64,000 bases of DNA. It comes from Rheum nobile. Lineage: Eukaryota; Streptophyta; Magnoliopsida; Caryophyllales; Polygonaceae. The notes below the pieces were generated by a model. The model saw nothing but the letters and a program-made list of their open reading frames with translations, did not search any database and was not told the origin of the DNA. The DNA is taken from assembly GCA_027886185.1 (NCBI GenBank), contig WOAB01000689.1, positions 4,154,001-4,218,000 on the forward strand, written 5' to 3'. Position numbers and translations under genes: made by a program. Shown here in pieces: positions 53,970 to 62,172 of this stretch. Within the stretch, counting starts at the first letter, position 1; each line of letters starts with the position of its first letter.

Positions 53970-55091
53970 AAGCTGAAGGGCAAGGAAAAAGTAAAGGTTA
54001 GCGAACGCGTATCTGCTGTATTCCAGAGGCATATGCCAAAGAAGTGCGGAGACCCATGTATATGGAGCATTCCTTGTATTATTGGAGACACTAAGTTTGA
54101 AAAGGCTATGCTTGATCTTGGTGCCTCCATTAATGTGTTACCCTATTCTCTCTATGAATCTCTTGGACTTGGACCTCTACAGGAAACAGGAATTGTAATT
54201 CAATTGGCTGATAGGTCTAGTGTCTACCCTAGGGGAGTAATAGAGGATGTCCTTGTTATGGTTGATAAATTGATATTCCCTGCAGATTTTTATGTCTTAG
54301 ATATGGAAACAGATACGAAGGCAACTCCTATACTGTTAGGTAGGCCATTTTTAAAAACTGCTAAGACTAAACTTGATTTGCAAAGTGGGACACTTTCGAT
54401 GGAATTTGATGGGGAGAAGTTGGAATATAACATTTATGAAGCCATGAAAGACCCCGCTGAAGACCATTCTCTATGCTCCATTGATGTGATCGATTCTATT
54501 GCACATGATGTCTTTGATATTTCTGGTCCTGATGAGTTGATGACCATTGTTGAAAATAATTTGGACTTGTCCTATGAGGAATACTCTTTACCCTCTAACA
54601 TGCAGGAAGTCATCGCTCAGCTGGATGCCCATGGTAAGTACTCTGCAGATCCTTTGGGCGTTGACCCCATTTTACTAAGCTCGAGCGAAAGGCTCGTTCC
54701 TTCTGTTGAACAGGCTCCCGAGATCGAATTGAAGCCGCTGCCAGACCATCTCAAGTATGCTTTTCTTGGAGCCAACGACACCCTGCCGGTCATTGTGTCT
54801 AGCAAGCTATCTGCGGACCAGGAAATGAAGCTATTAGGCGTGCTCGGGGAGCATAAAACCGCGATTGGATGGACCACTACAGACATAAAAGGGATAAGTC
54901 CCTCGACTTGTATGCATCAGATTCTACTTGAAGACAGAGCTAGACCATCCAAGCAGCCACAGAGAAGGCTCAATCCTCCGATGATGGAAGTGGTGAAGAA
55001 AGAAGTGCTAAAACTCCTCAAGGCTGATATGATCTTCCCTATTTCGGATAGCCAATGGGTAAGTCCAACCCAGGTGGTCCCTAAGAAATGA
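53970..55091 (+). CDS. C protease and RT N-terminal part
   Basis: Open from after the TAG. It has the lysine-rich segment (KLKGKEKVKVSE), MPKKCGDP, protease active site MLDLGASINVLP and tail ILLGRPFLKTAKTK. The pol linker follows (DHSLCSIDVIDSI, ELKPLPDHLKYAFLG), then the RT start (IGWTTTDIKGISPS, RRLNPPMMEVVKKEVLKLL, WVSPTQVVPKK). It ends at TGA 55089-55091, where D has a Gly codon. The next frame is in phase, so this is a single nonsense change. The first ATG is 54033, but no real start is expected inside a polyprotein. Confidence 0.88.
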   Translation, partial: KLKGKEKVKVSERVSAVFQRHMPKKCGDPCIWSIPCIIGDTKFEKAMLDLGASINVLPYSLYESLGLGPLQETGIVIQLADRSSVYPRGVIEDVLVMVDKLIFPADFYVLDMETDTKATPILLGRPFLKTAKTKLDLQSGTLSMEFDGEKLEYNIYEAMKDPAEDHSLCSIDVIDSIAHDVFDISGPDELMTIVENNLDLSYEEYSLPSNMQEVIAQLDAHGKYSADPLGVDPILLSSSERLVPSVEQAPEIELKPLPDHLKYAFLGANDTLPVIVSSKLSADQEMKLLGVLGEHKTAIGWTTTDIKGISPSTCMHQILLEDRARPSKQPQRRLNPPMMEVVKKEVLKLLKADMIFPISDSQWVSPTQVVPKK

Positions 55092-55103
55092 GGTATTACT
55101 ATA

Positions 55104-55532
55104 GTGGAGAATCAACAAGGAGAGTTAGTTCCCACCAGGACCACCACAGGATGGAGAGTGTGCATCGATTACCGTAAGCTGAATGCAGTAACTCGGAAAG
55201 ACCATTTCCCCCTGCCTTTTATTGATCAAATGCTAGAACGCCTTGCTGGGCGCCCCTACTACTGTTTTCTTGACGGATATTCAGGATACTTCCAGGTGGC
55301 CATTGCGCCAGAAGACCAAGAGAAAACCACTTTTACATGTCCCTTTGGCACCTTTGCATACCGCAGAATGCCATTCGGATTGTGTAACGCACCCGGTATA
55401 TTTCAACGATGTATGGTTAGTATCTTCTCTGAATATGTTGAGAAATTCATTGAGGTATTTATGGATGACTTTACAGTGCATGGGACTAGCTTTGATTCAT
55501 GTTTAACCCATTTGGCCCTCGTACTAAAATGA
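55104..55532 (+). CDS. C RT catalytic fragment
   Basis: Continues RT in frame: WRVCIDYRKLNAVTRKDHFPLPFIDQMLERL, CFLDGYSGYFQVAI, MPFGLCNAPGIFQRCM and catalytic VFMDDFTVHG. It stops at TGA 55530-55532, where D has an Arg codon. About 20 bases later the frame is lost. The catalytic aspartates are present. Confidence 0.9.
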   Translation: MENQQGELVPTRTTTGWRVCIDYRKLNAVTRKDHFPLPFIDQMLERLAGRPYYCFLDGYSGYFQVAIAPEDQEKTTFTCPFGTFAYRRMPFGLCNAPGIFQRCMVSIFSEYVEKFIEVFMDDFTVHGTSFDSCLTHLALVLK

Positions 55533-55560
55533 TGTGTTGATACCAATTTGGTTTTAAATT

Positions 55561-56568
55561 ATGAATCATTTTATGGTAGAACAGGGGATAGTACTGGGTC
55601 ATATTGTCTCTGCTAGAGGTATTGAGGTCGATAAGGCGAAGATTGATGTAATTCAGTCTTTGCCTTATCCTACTAATGTGCGTGAAGTGCGTTCCTTTTT
55701 AGGTCATGCAGGTTTCTACCGAAGATTTATCAAGGACTTATCAAAAATCTCTTTACCCCTATGCGAGCTACTGAAGAAGGAAGTGACCTACGCATTCACT
55801 GATGAGTGCAAGAAAGCGTTTGATTGCTTGAGAGAACGTTTGACAAGTGCATCTATCATTCAGGCACCTGATTGGTCTCGCCCATTTGAGATCATGTGTG
55901 ACGCCAGCGATTATGCAGTTGGAGCAGTTCTAGGACAGAAAGTGGGACGGGCATCCCATGTGATTCATTATGCCTCCATGACTCTGAATGGAGCCCAGAA
56001 GAACTACTCCACCACTGAGAAGGAAATGCTGGCGGTTGTCTTTGCCTTGGAAAAGTTTAGGCAATATCTTTTGGGAGTCAAGGTGATTATCTACACAGAT
56101 CATGTTGCTCTTCGTTACCTGATGACGAAGAAAGAAGCAAAGCCAAGACTAATCCGATGGGTTCTCCTTCTCACTGAATTTGATATAGAGATCCGTGATA
56201 AGAAGGAAGCAGAGAACCTAGTAGCAGATCACCTGAGTAGGCTCGTCCATGAGGAAGATAAGCCCGGAGAACAGAGCCCCATTCATGGCACCTTCCCAGA
56301 TGACACACTTTTTATAATCGAGGGAAGTTCAGAAAACAAACACCGCCCCGTGGTCCCCACCGCCGCAACCCGGCGAGTCGTAGCCAGTATGAAGTTAGAG
56401 ATGTCACTGCCCCGCGGTGGTGACCACCACGACCCGGCAGTAGATTTACGTGAGAACCAGGAAGGCTCACCGCGACCCGCAGCGATAGCACCGCCCCGCG
56501 GTCACATCTCTGGAGTCACACTTTGCTCTGGAGACACCTCTGACCCTCTGACCCTCCCTCTCACATAG
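55561..56568 (+). CDS. C RT connection and RNase H fragment
   Basis: Shifted frame. HFMVEQGIVLGHIVSA and REVRSFLGHAGFYRRFI (end of RT), then RNase H: MCDASDYAVGAVLGQ, STTEKEMLAVVFALEKFR, TDHVALRYLMT, AENLVADHLSRL. A variable tail (nt 56342-56505) consists of GC-rich modules coding for SPRPAAIAPPRG-like peptide, at the same place as in D. Ends TAG 56566-56568; the integrase frame is in another phase, so a frameshift lies in or after the module array. Confidence 0.9.
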   Translation: MNHFMVEQGIVLGHIVSARGIEVDKAKIDVIQSLPYPTNVREVRSFLGHAGFYRRFIKDLSKISLPLCELLKKEVTYAFTDECKKAFDCLRERLTSASIIQAPDWSRPFEIMCDASDYAVGAVLGQKVGRASHVIHYASMTLNGAQKNYSTTEKEMLAVVFALEKFRQYLLGVKVIIYTDHVALRYLMTKKEAKPRLIRWVLLLTEFDIEIRDKKEAENLVADHLSRLVHEEDKPGEQSPIHGTFPDDTLFIIEGSSENKHRPVVPTAATRRVVASMKLEMSLPRGGDHHDPAVDLRENQEGSPRPAAIAPPRGHISGVTLCSGDTSDPLTLPLT

Positions 56569-56570
56569 CC

Positions 56571-57902
56571 ATGGACGTCTTTGGAATCCGTTCTTTCAGA
56601 CCTTGGTACGCAGATATCGTCAACTATCTGGTTCGAGAGGAAATATCCCCCGATTACACCAGAGCTCAAAAGGCGAAGATACGGAGAGAAGCTCGCCACT
56701 ATGTGTGGGATGATCCTTACCTGTGGAAGCATTGTGTCGATCAGGTAGTGCGCCGATGCCTCCCAGACAATGAGGTACAATCTGTCCTTAACTTTTGTCA
56801 CTCTGAAGCATGTGGGGGTCATTTTGGAGCGAATAGGACTGCTAGGAAAGTATTGGAGGCAGGATTTTATTGGCCACACATCTTTAGGGATGCTTACGCC
56901 TTCTGCAAATCCTGCGATCGATGCCAACGGGTTGGAAACATCACCAGAAGGAATGAAATGCCGCAATCATCATTAATCTTTTGTGAGGTCTTTGATGTTT
57001 GGGGCGCGGATTTTATGGGACCCTTTCCTAGCTCTCATGGGAATCTATATATATTGCTTGCGGTGGACTACGTTTCCAAGTGGGTGGAAGCGAAGGCCAC
57101 CAGGACTGATGATTCTAAAGTTGTGGCAGGTTTTCTCAAGGAAAATATTTTCTCAAGATTTGGAATACCCAAAGCTTTAATCAGTGACAGGGGAACCCAT
57201 TTCTGCAACAAGACAATGACTGCCCTACTGAAGAAGTATCACGTCACCCAGAGAATCTCTACGGCCTACCATCCTCAAACTAATGGGCAGGCCGAGAACT
57301 CCAACAGAGTGATTAAATCTATACTGGAGAAGACAGTAGCAGCTAATCGGAGGGATTGGAGCACCAAGCTCAATGATGCGCTGTGGGCATACCGTACAAC
57401 TTTCAAGACTCTGATAGGAATGTCCCCTTTCCGGCTGGTATTTGGAAAAGCTTGCCACCTCCCCGTAGAGCTTGAGCATAAAGCGTGGTGGGCAATAAAG
57501 AAATGCAACATGCAACTGGATGAAGTGGGGGATTTCCGTAAGCTGCAGCTGCAAGGACTGGAGGAATTACGCCTTGAAGCCTATGAGAACTCTGTTAACT
57601 ATAAGGCGAAGACCAAGCAGTGGCATGACAAGCATATTCTGCGAAAGGATTTTAAGCCAGGAGATAAGGTCCTCCTATTTCAGTCCCGGCTCAAGCTCTT
57701 TGCTGGGAAACTGAGGTCCAAATGGACGGGTCCTTATGAAGTTGCTGAAGTTCACCCCCATGGTTCCATCGGACTGACAAACCCCAAGACATGCAACATC
57801 TTCAAAGTGAATGGCCACAGGCTGAAACCCTATTATGAAGGCTTCGATCCAACCCATGTTTATGCAATAAGTTTCGAAAGCCCTGAAGCTGAAACAGGGT
57901 GA
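56571..57902 (+). CDS. C integrase
   Basis: Intact 443-codon frame. PWYADIVNYLV and REARHYVWDDPYLWKHC lead into the HHCC finger (CHSEACGGHFGAN through CKSCDRCQR). DDE core: WGADFMGPFP, LISDRGTHFCNK and YHPQTNGQAENSN. Then FRLVFGKACHLPVELEHKAWWA and the GPY/F module KWTGPYEVAEVHPHG. No chromodomain. The stop at 57900-57902 is followed after 13 bases by HP1-HP2. ATG 56571 is simply the first Met; the protein would be cut from Pol. Confidence 0.92.
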   Translation: MDVFGIRSFRPWYADIVNYLVREEISPDYTRAQKAKIRREARHYVWDDPYLWKHCVDQVVRRCLPDNEVQSVLNFCHSEACGGHFGANRTARKVLEAGFYWPHIFRDAYAFCKSCDRCQRVGNITRRNEMPQSSLIFCEVFDVWGADFMGPFPSSHGNLYILLAVDYVSKWVEAKATRTDDSKVVAGFLKENIFSRFGIPKALISDRGTHFCNKTMTALLKKYHVTQRISTAYHPQTNGQAENSNRVIKSILEKTVAANRRDWSTKLNDALWAYRTTFKTLIGMSPFRLVFGKACHLPVELEHKAWWAIKKCNMQLDEVGDFRKLQLQGLEELRLEAYENSVNYKAKTKQWHDKHILRKDFKPGDKVLLFQSRLKLFAGKLRSKWTGPYEVAEVHPHGSIGLTNPKTCNIFKVNGHRLKPYYEGFDPTHVYAISFESPEAETG

Positions 57903-57914
57903 GCCACAACCTAC

Positions 57915-57962
57915 GTCGAGCCAACGACGTTAACCAAGGTGATGTCCGGGAGGCAACCCGGG
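57915..57962 (+). ncRNA. C post-stop double stem-loop (HP1-HP2)
   Basis: HP1 CGTCG-AGCCAA-CGACG and HP2 CCGGG-AGGCAA-CCCGG (57946-57961). Relative to B2, HP1 swaps T-A for C-G at the outer pair and HP2 swaps T-A for C-G inside the stem, with loops unchanged. Confidence 0.68.
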
Positions 57963-58819
57963 TTAGTTATTTGATATTTTCTTTTCATTAGATTATTTTC
58001 GTAGTTTATTTTTGCTTTATTTCGTCCACCTGTTACTCACATTTCAGGTACGAAAGTAAATCCGAGAAGAGACGTGGTACCCAGCTCGTCCCACCGCCCC
58101 GCGGTGGATCTCACCACCCCGCGGTGGAGGTCTGGTATGATTTCTCAACTCAGAAAATAAAACAAGAAATAAAGGGCCCCGAAAAAACCTTAAACGGGTG
58201 AGTAATATTTTTATTTCTTGATTTGGATACGAAGGATTTGACGGTGTCAGTTGGATCGCCCCGCGGTCCGGTACCTACTTTTACACTTATCACCCCATAA
58301 ACTCTCCCGCCAAACCCTAATCCCCTTTTTCTTTCTCTACCCCGTCTCTCTCTCTGCCGCACCCCCATTCCAAGATCTCAAACCCTTAACCCAAAGCCTT
58401 ACCCGCCCCAATCTCCCTTGGTAGTGGCAACCTTTACCCCAACTTTGATCTCCTCTACCCAAACCTCCCTTTGTAACGATTTCCGAACTTCCCCGTGGTG
58501 GTTAGTAGTTGAAGGGGGTGACATTTTGTTCTGGTGGTGTGATCGGTGCAATCTGGGTGTTCTTCCGGTTGTTCGGTGGTGTTAGAGGAGGAATCGAACA
58601 GTGACCACCTCGCGTTGCAGTCTCGCCGCCTCGCGCAAATCGGATTTTGAATTTGGACAAGAAGGTGAATAGTCGACGCCCCGCGTCCACTTCGCCGCGG
58701 CCCGGCTACTACGCTCAGTAATCATCACCGCCTCGCGGTGACACTCATGTTCATTCTTCAGCGGGTTGTCAATCTTCCTTGCCTAGTTCTTTTGATTCGA
58801 GCGCCTATGTCCTTATACA
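57963..58819 (+). other. C spacer between integrase and 3' ORF
   Basis: No gene. GC-rich dyads at 58092-58136, 58258-58270 and 58604-58742. HP6-like CCCG/CGGG hairpin at 58178-58197. A pyrimidine-rich stretch with CCCTAATCCCC and TCTCTCTCTC (58275-58420) resembles a plant mRNA leader. It may hold the start of a separate transcript for the 3' ORF; that is inference. Confidence 0.6.
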
Positions 58820-59029
58820 ATGTCGAGAGCTAGGAAGGTTGGGATGACCGAGGAGGAGTGTAAGGTGTATGATGTGGTGTCAGCGAGACACGTACAACCG
58901 ACTCGTTTCTTTGATAGGGGAGCGCTAGCTGAATTGGGTTTGTTAGAAATGACTCAACAATGTCTGGACAGGATGGGATTGGGGGACTTCCTAGACAAAT
59001 GCGCCCCCGCGTTCCCTGAACTCTGCTAA
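58820..59029 (+). pseudogene. C 3' ORF, N-terminal part
   Basis: ATG in a good context, MSRARKVGMT, aligned with the start of the D 3' ORF. It contains TRFFDRGALAELGL and MGLGDFLDKCAPAFPEL, then TAA 59027-59029. The downstream ORF is in the same frame. Confidence 0.82.
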
Positions 59030-59041
59030 CAGTTTATAGCC

Positions 59042-60049
59042 ATGTTGTCTCGAAACCACACGCGACGAATCATTGATGGTAGGGAGCAGAAACTCATAGC
59101 AGGAATCACCTTCAAATATGAGGGTCGGAGTTATGGTATTCCTATAGAGGAAATTCGGGAGCTGCTGGGTGTGTCGAAACCAGCAACTGAGAAGTGGAGG
59201 CAGGGTCCTGACAAGGCGGACATTAAGGAATTCTGGACCACCGCAACGGGAATGGCTGAATATCAAAAGAGGAAGGAGAATAGTAACAAGATTGTCCACC
59301 CCTGCTTCCGCTTGGTCTACACTGTGTTGCTTCGGACATTTTGTGGGTGTGTGGAGGAGACAAAGGTTTCTCTGAAGCGCCTTGGTCTTTTCTCCCCGAT
59401 GATTGATCCTTTGGATGAGGTGACCCCTGGATGGGTTGTCATATGGCTGCATGAGCTGAAGCAGATTTGCGAGGGCGCCGCGCGAGACATTGTTCAGGGT
59501 GGACTGATCACCTTGGTTGCTGCGGCCAGGATTTCGATGGACACCATTCCTCCGCCGCTCATGCCTATTCGCTACGACATCCCATATCTGCGACGGTGTG
59601 GTATGCTGACCATATCTCAGGGGCAATATCTGTGGTGCTTCTACGGAGGTCACCTGTTGCGCCTCCCTCGTCCTTTGTCCTACCCGCGAGATTTCACAAG
59701 CTGGTACATCCCGTCTGACGCTGAGATTATTCCTTCCGACGATGAGGCCGATCTGCCGGCTGCTATTCCCATGATTATGGATGTCGATCCCCCTGCTTAT
59801 GATGTTGCCTCCACATCTGCATCGCCTTCTGAGTTTTCTTGGGACGAGATGTTCATCCATTTTGATGCCTTCACGCTACGTCAGGAGGCTGCGATCGAGG
59901 CGACGCTGGCTCGGCTGCGGACTATACAGGCTGACATTGCATGCGATATCACGGACCAGCTGAGTGCAGCCGAGGCCTTCATGCAAGAGCAGTACTTTGG
60001 GCGGCATCCACCTCCACCGAGCTTTCCACTGTATCCACCTTTCCAGTGA
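59042..60049 (+). CDS. C 3' ORF, main part (Athila ORF-1-like)
   Basis: 335 codons continuing the frame. GIPIEEIRELLGV, EFWTTATGMAEY, HPCFRLVYTVLLRTFCG, GGLITLVAAARI, LPRPLSYPRDFTSWYIPSD, an acidic linker, then a helical coiled-coil-like tail ending FPLYPPFQ. It has the same order as the D ORF (FWRAATGHE, GGMITLIARA, LPRPMPFGPRYRDF, YYPPPQ). No transmembrane segment or signal peptide seen. Function unknown; conservation in two diverged Athila families suggests it matters to the element. Confidence 0.8.
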   Translation: MLSRNHTRRIIDGREQKLIAGITFKYEGRSYGIPIEEIRELLGVSKPATEKWRQGPDKADIKEFWTTATGMAEYQKRKENSNKIVHPCFRLVYTVLLRTFCGCVEETKVSLKRLGLFSPMIDPLDEVTPGWVVIWLHELKQICEGAARDIVQGGLITLVAAARISMDTIPPPLMPIRYDIPYLRRCGMLTISQGQYLWCFYGGHLLRLPRPLSYPRDFTSWYIPSDAEIIPSDDEADLPAAIPMIMDVDPPAYDVASTSASPSEFSWDEMFIHFDAFTLRQEAAIEATLARLRTIQADIACDITDQLSAAEAFMQEQYFGRHPPPPSFPLYPPFQ

Positions 60050-60092
60050 GTCTTTGTTCTTTTCTCCCTATTTTGTTTTGTTTTCGTCTTTA

Positions 60093-60401
60093 CATTGAGG
60101 ACAATGTGTGTTTCAAGTGTGGGGAGAGATTTAGACTCACTGTTTATCATAGCTAGTGTACAGATTTTATTCTTGCATTTCTATTTCTAGCCAAAAAAAT
60201 AAAAAAATATAAAAAGCCAAAAATATTTGAAAAGGCAATCAAAATCCTGGGATGAGCCGAAAACCCACAAGGGCGGCTCAGGTAAAAAGCAGGTAGTCCG
60301 ACTGGTATAGACCAGGGCAAAGTGGACTGGAGTGATGTGAGCACATGTGAGACGTCTAGTAAAATGAAATGAGTGGCTTGGTGAAAACCCGAAAGGGCAC
60401 C
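60093..60401 (+). ncRNA. C 3' structured region
   Basis: HP3 CATTG-AGGA-CAATG (60093-60106). Internal polypurine copy TTTCAAGTGTGGGGAGAG (60111-60128). Module 1 TGAGCCG, AAAA, CCC-ACAA-GGG, CGGCTCA (60253-60280). Central hairpin CTGGT-ATAG-ACCAG (60302-60315). Module 2 GGTG, AAAA, CCC-GAAA-GGG, CACC (60380-60401). Module 1 has lost the GNRA rule but its outer stem is a perfect 7 bp. Confidence 0.75.
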
Positions 60402-60669
60402 TCGGCAAGATGAGCGAAAAAGAAGAAGAGTGATTCTAGGATTTCTCTCTACCTATTGGCGAGGCGTCATAAGAAGAGGAGGTATACGGAGTTCGGGTAG
60501 GTCACTTTGGAGCAATAAGAAGCTAGACAGGAGTTAGGAATAGATTCATCTCGCATCATGTGTTTTGGTTGTCTGGGGCTGATTGTTGAGCTGTTGTAGT
60601 CATTGGTATCATCTGTTGTCACACTTCATGAGGCCTTGATATTTGATGAGTGGAGTATGATTGATTTGA

Positions 60670-60708
60670 TTTACTCGGGACGAGTAAAGGTCTAAGTGTG
60701 GGGATATT
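60670..60708 (+). other. C hairpin HP4 and terminal polypurine tract
   Basis: TTTACTCG-GGA-CGAGTAAA (60670-60688... perfect 8-bp stem), then GGTCTAAGTGTGGGGATA before the LTR. The spelling AAGTGTGGGGA matches the internal copy. Confidence 0.82.
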
Positions 60709-61958
60709 TGATAGGTGTCATTTCATGCACCTTAATTAGTGATTATTGACACAATTTACATGAAGTTTTGGTGTAGAATTAGGCTAAGTCTGTAATCCAG
60801 GGGAAGAGTTGAAGCAGTACAGATATGAAGGTTTTACAGCTTAGTGAATAGGATAGAAGATGAAGGAGAAGATATGCCCAGAACTAATGAAGAAAGCTAC
60901 CTCAAGTGGTAGTACAGGAGAGCAGACGCAAGGATGAAGAAGCTGGCCAATACCGCCCCGCACCAGAAGCCACCGCCTCGTGGTGGAAGAGAAGATTGCG
61001 CGGCCAGCGTGTCATTTGTTTCTATTTTAGTATATTTGGATTTTATGTCGTATTATATTGTATTTCCTTATTTTGTTTGCTAGGTTAATTTTCTAAGAAC
61101 ATATATAAGATCTCTTTTGTTAATTTTGAGAGGAGTTCGGTCCTCTCTCTTTTGTCTATTCAACTTCTAGGTTTTTGAACAATGGATAGCTAAACACTTT
61201 TGTTTCGCTAGACAATTGAAGCACGACAATGAATTGGTTATGAGATTTCTATTTCGTGTTCTATATCTTATTAAGTTGGATTGATTCTCTTGGTTAAATT
61301 GTTTATTGATTTATGTTGATTCTTCTAGCGTAGCTAACTAGATTTTTCGACATCTATCATATTGCTAGGATTGCATATAGGGGTTCCGAGTGCATATCTA
61401 ATGGTAAACACAATTGTGCGTATAGGGGTTCCGAGCGTACAATTGTGAGTGAGAATCAGTTGCATGTGAGTAGGGGAGTGAGTACTTGTACGTCTTTCTA
61501 CTTGCATGTATCCTATATCCTTGTGTGCATTGCTATTGCTGTGTTAGTGCTAAAGTACACCGACAACTATGAGAATCGGAGGTATTTTATCATTGGCATA
61601 GTAATAAGTCTATCGATAACTGTGAGAATCGATAGTATTCATGATCAGGATGGGAACAATTATAAGATAGTAAAAGAACTTGGAAAGATAGTTTTCAGTG
61701 ATCAACCTATTGCATTTGTGGTGTGGATATTTGTCTGGTGGAATACTTTCTCTTATTATATTTCTTCTTCTGTTATTACTTGCATCTTAGGTTATCCTGC
61801 GATTATTCCAAAACCCCCCTGTTACTTGTTAGTCACACATTATTGCATACAGATAACCGACTCCCTGTGGGATCGACCCTGACTTGCTTGCTATACTATT
61901 TAGTAGGTGAATTAGGATTTCTTTGACAGGAAAACGACACCGGTTTCCGGCCTTATCA
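60709..61958 (+). repeat. C 3' LTR
   Basis: 1,250 bp. One GC-rich dyad (CACCGCCTCGTGGTGG, about 60972) against three in the 5' LTR. It ends GGCCTTATCA next to the TSD CACAG. Confidence 0.9.
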
Positions 61959-62065
61959 CACAGGCCGTGCGATGCTCTCGGCTTTTCATCCAAAAAATAC
62001 ATCGAAGACCGCACGGCTGTGCGTTTTACCGCACAGGCCGTGCGGTGTTCTCGGCTTTCGGGTTA
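61959..62065. repeat. GC-rich palindromic satellite, right of element C
   Basis: Continues the repeat split by C. Units of about 72-76 bp contain CGCACGGCYGTGCG, then ACCGCACAGGCCGTGCGGT, then TTTTCATCCAAAAAATACAT. The left-hand copies (50935-51035) have the same order, confirming that the two sides were one locus. Confidence 0.85.
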
Positions 62066-62172
62066 GTGAAATGACGAGGGATGAGGGAAACATGTGTCTT
62101 GGTATTTCACCAACAACTCATAAATACAATGAACATGTGCCGATCTACATCAAAGTCATTGCATCATACATA

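Larger units (their letters stand above)
51036..61958 (+). mobile_element. Element C: Athila-type retrotransposon
   Basis: 10.9 kb, + strand, TSD CACAG at 51031-51035 and 61959-61963. LTRs TGATAGGTG ... GGCCTTRTCA, tRNA-Asp primer site, gag, protease, RT, RNase H, integrase, 3' ORF and 3' structured region. It is collinear with D but diverged, so a separate Athila family. More decayed than D in coding capacity: at least four stops and three frameshifts. Confidence 0.93.
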
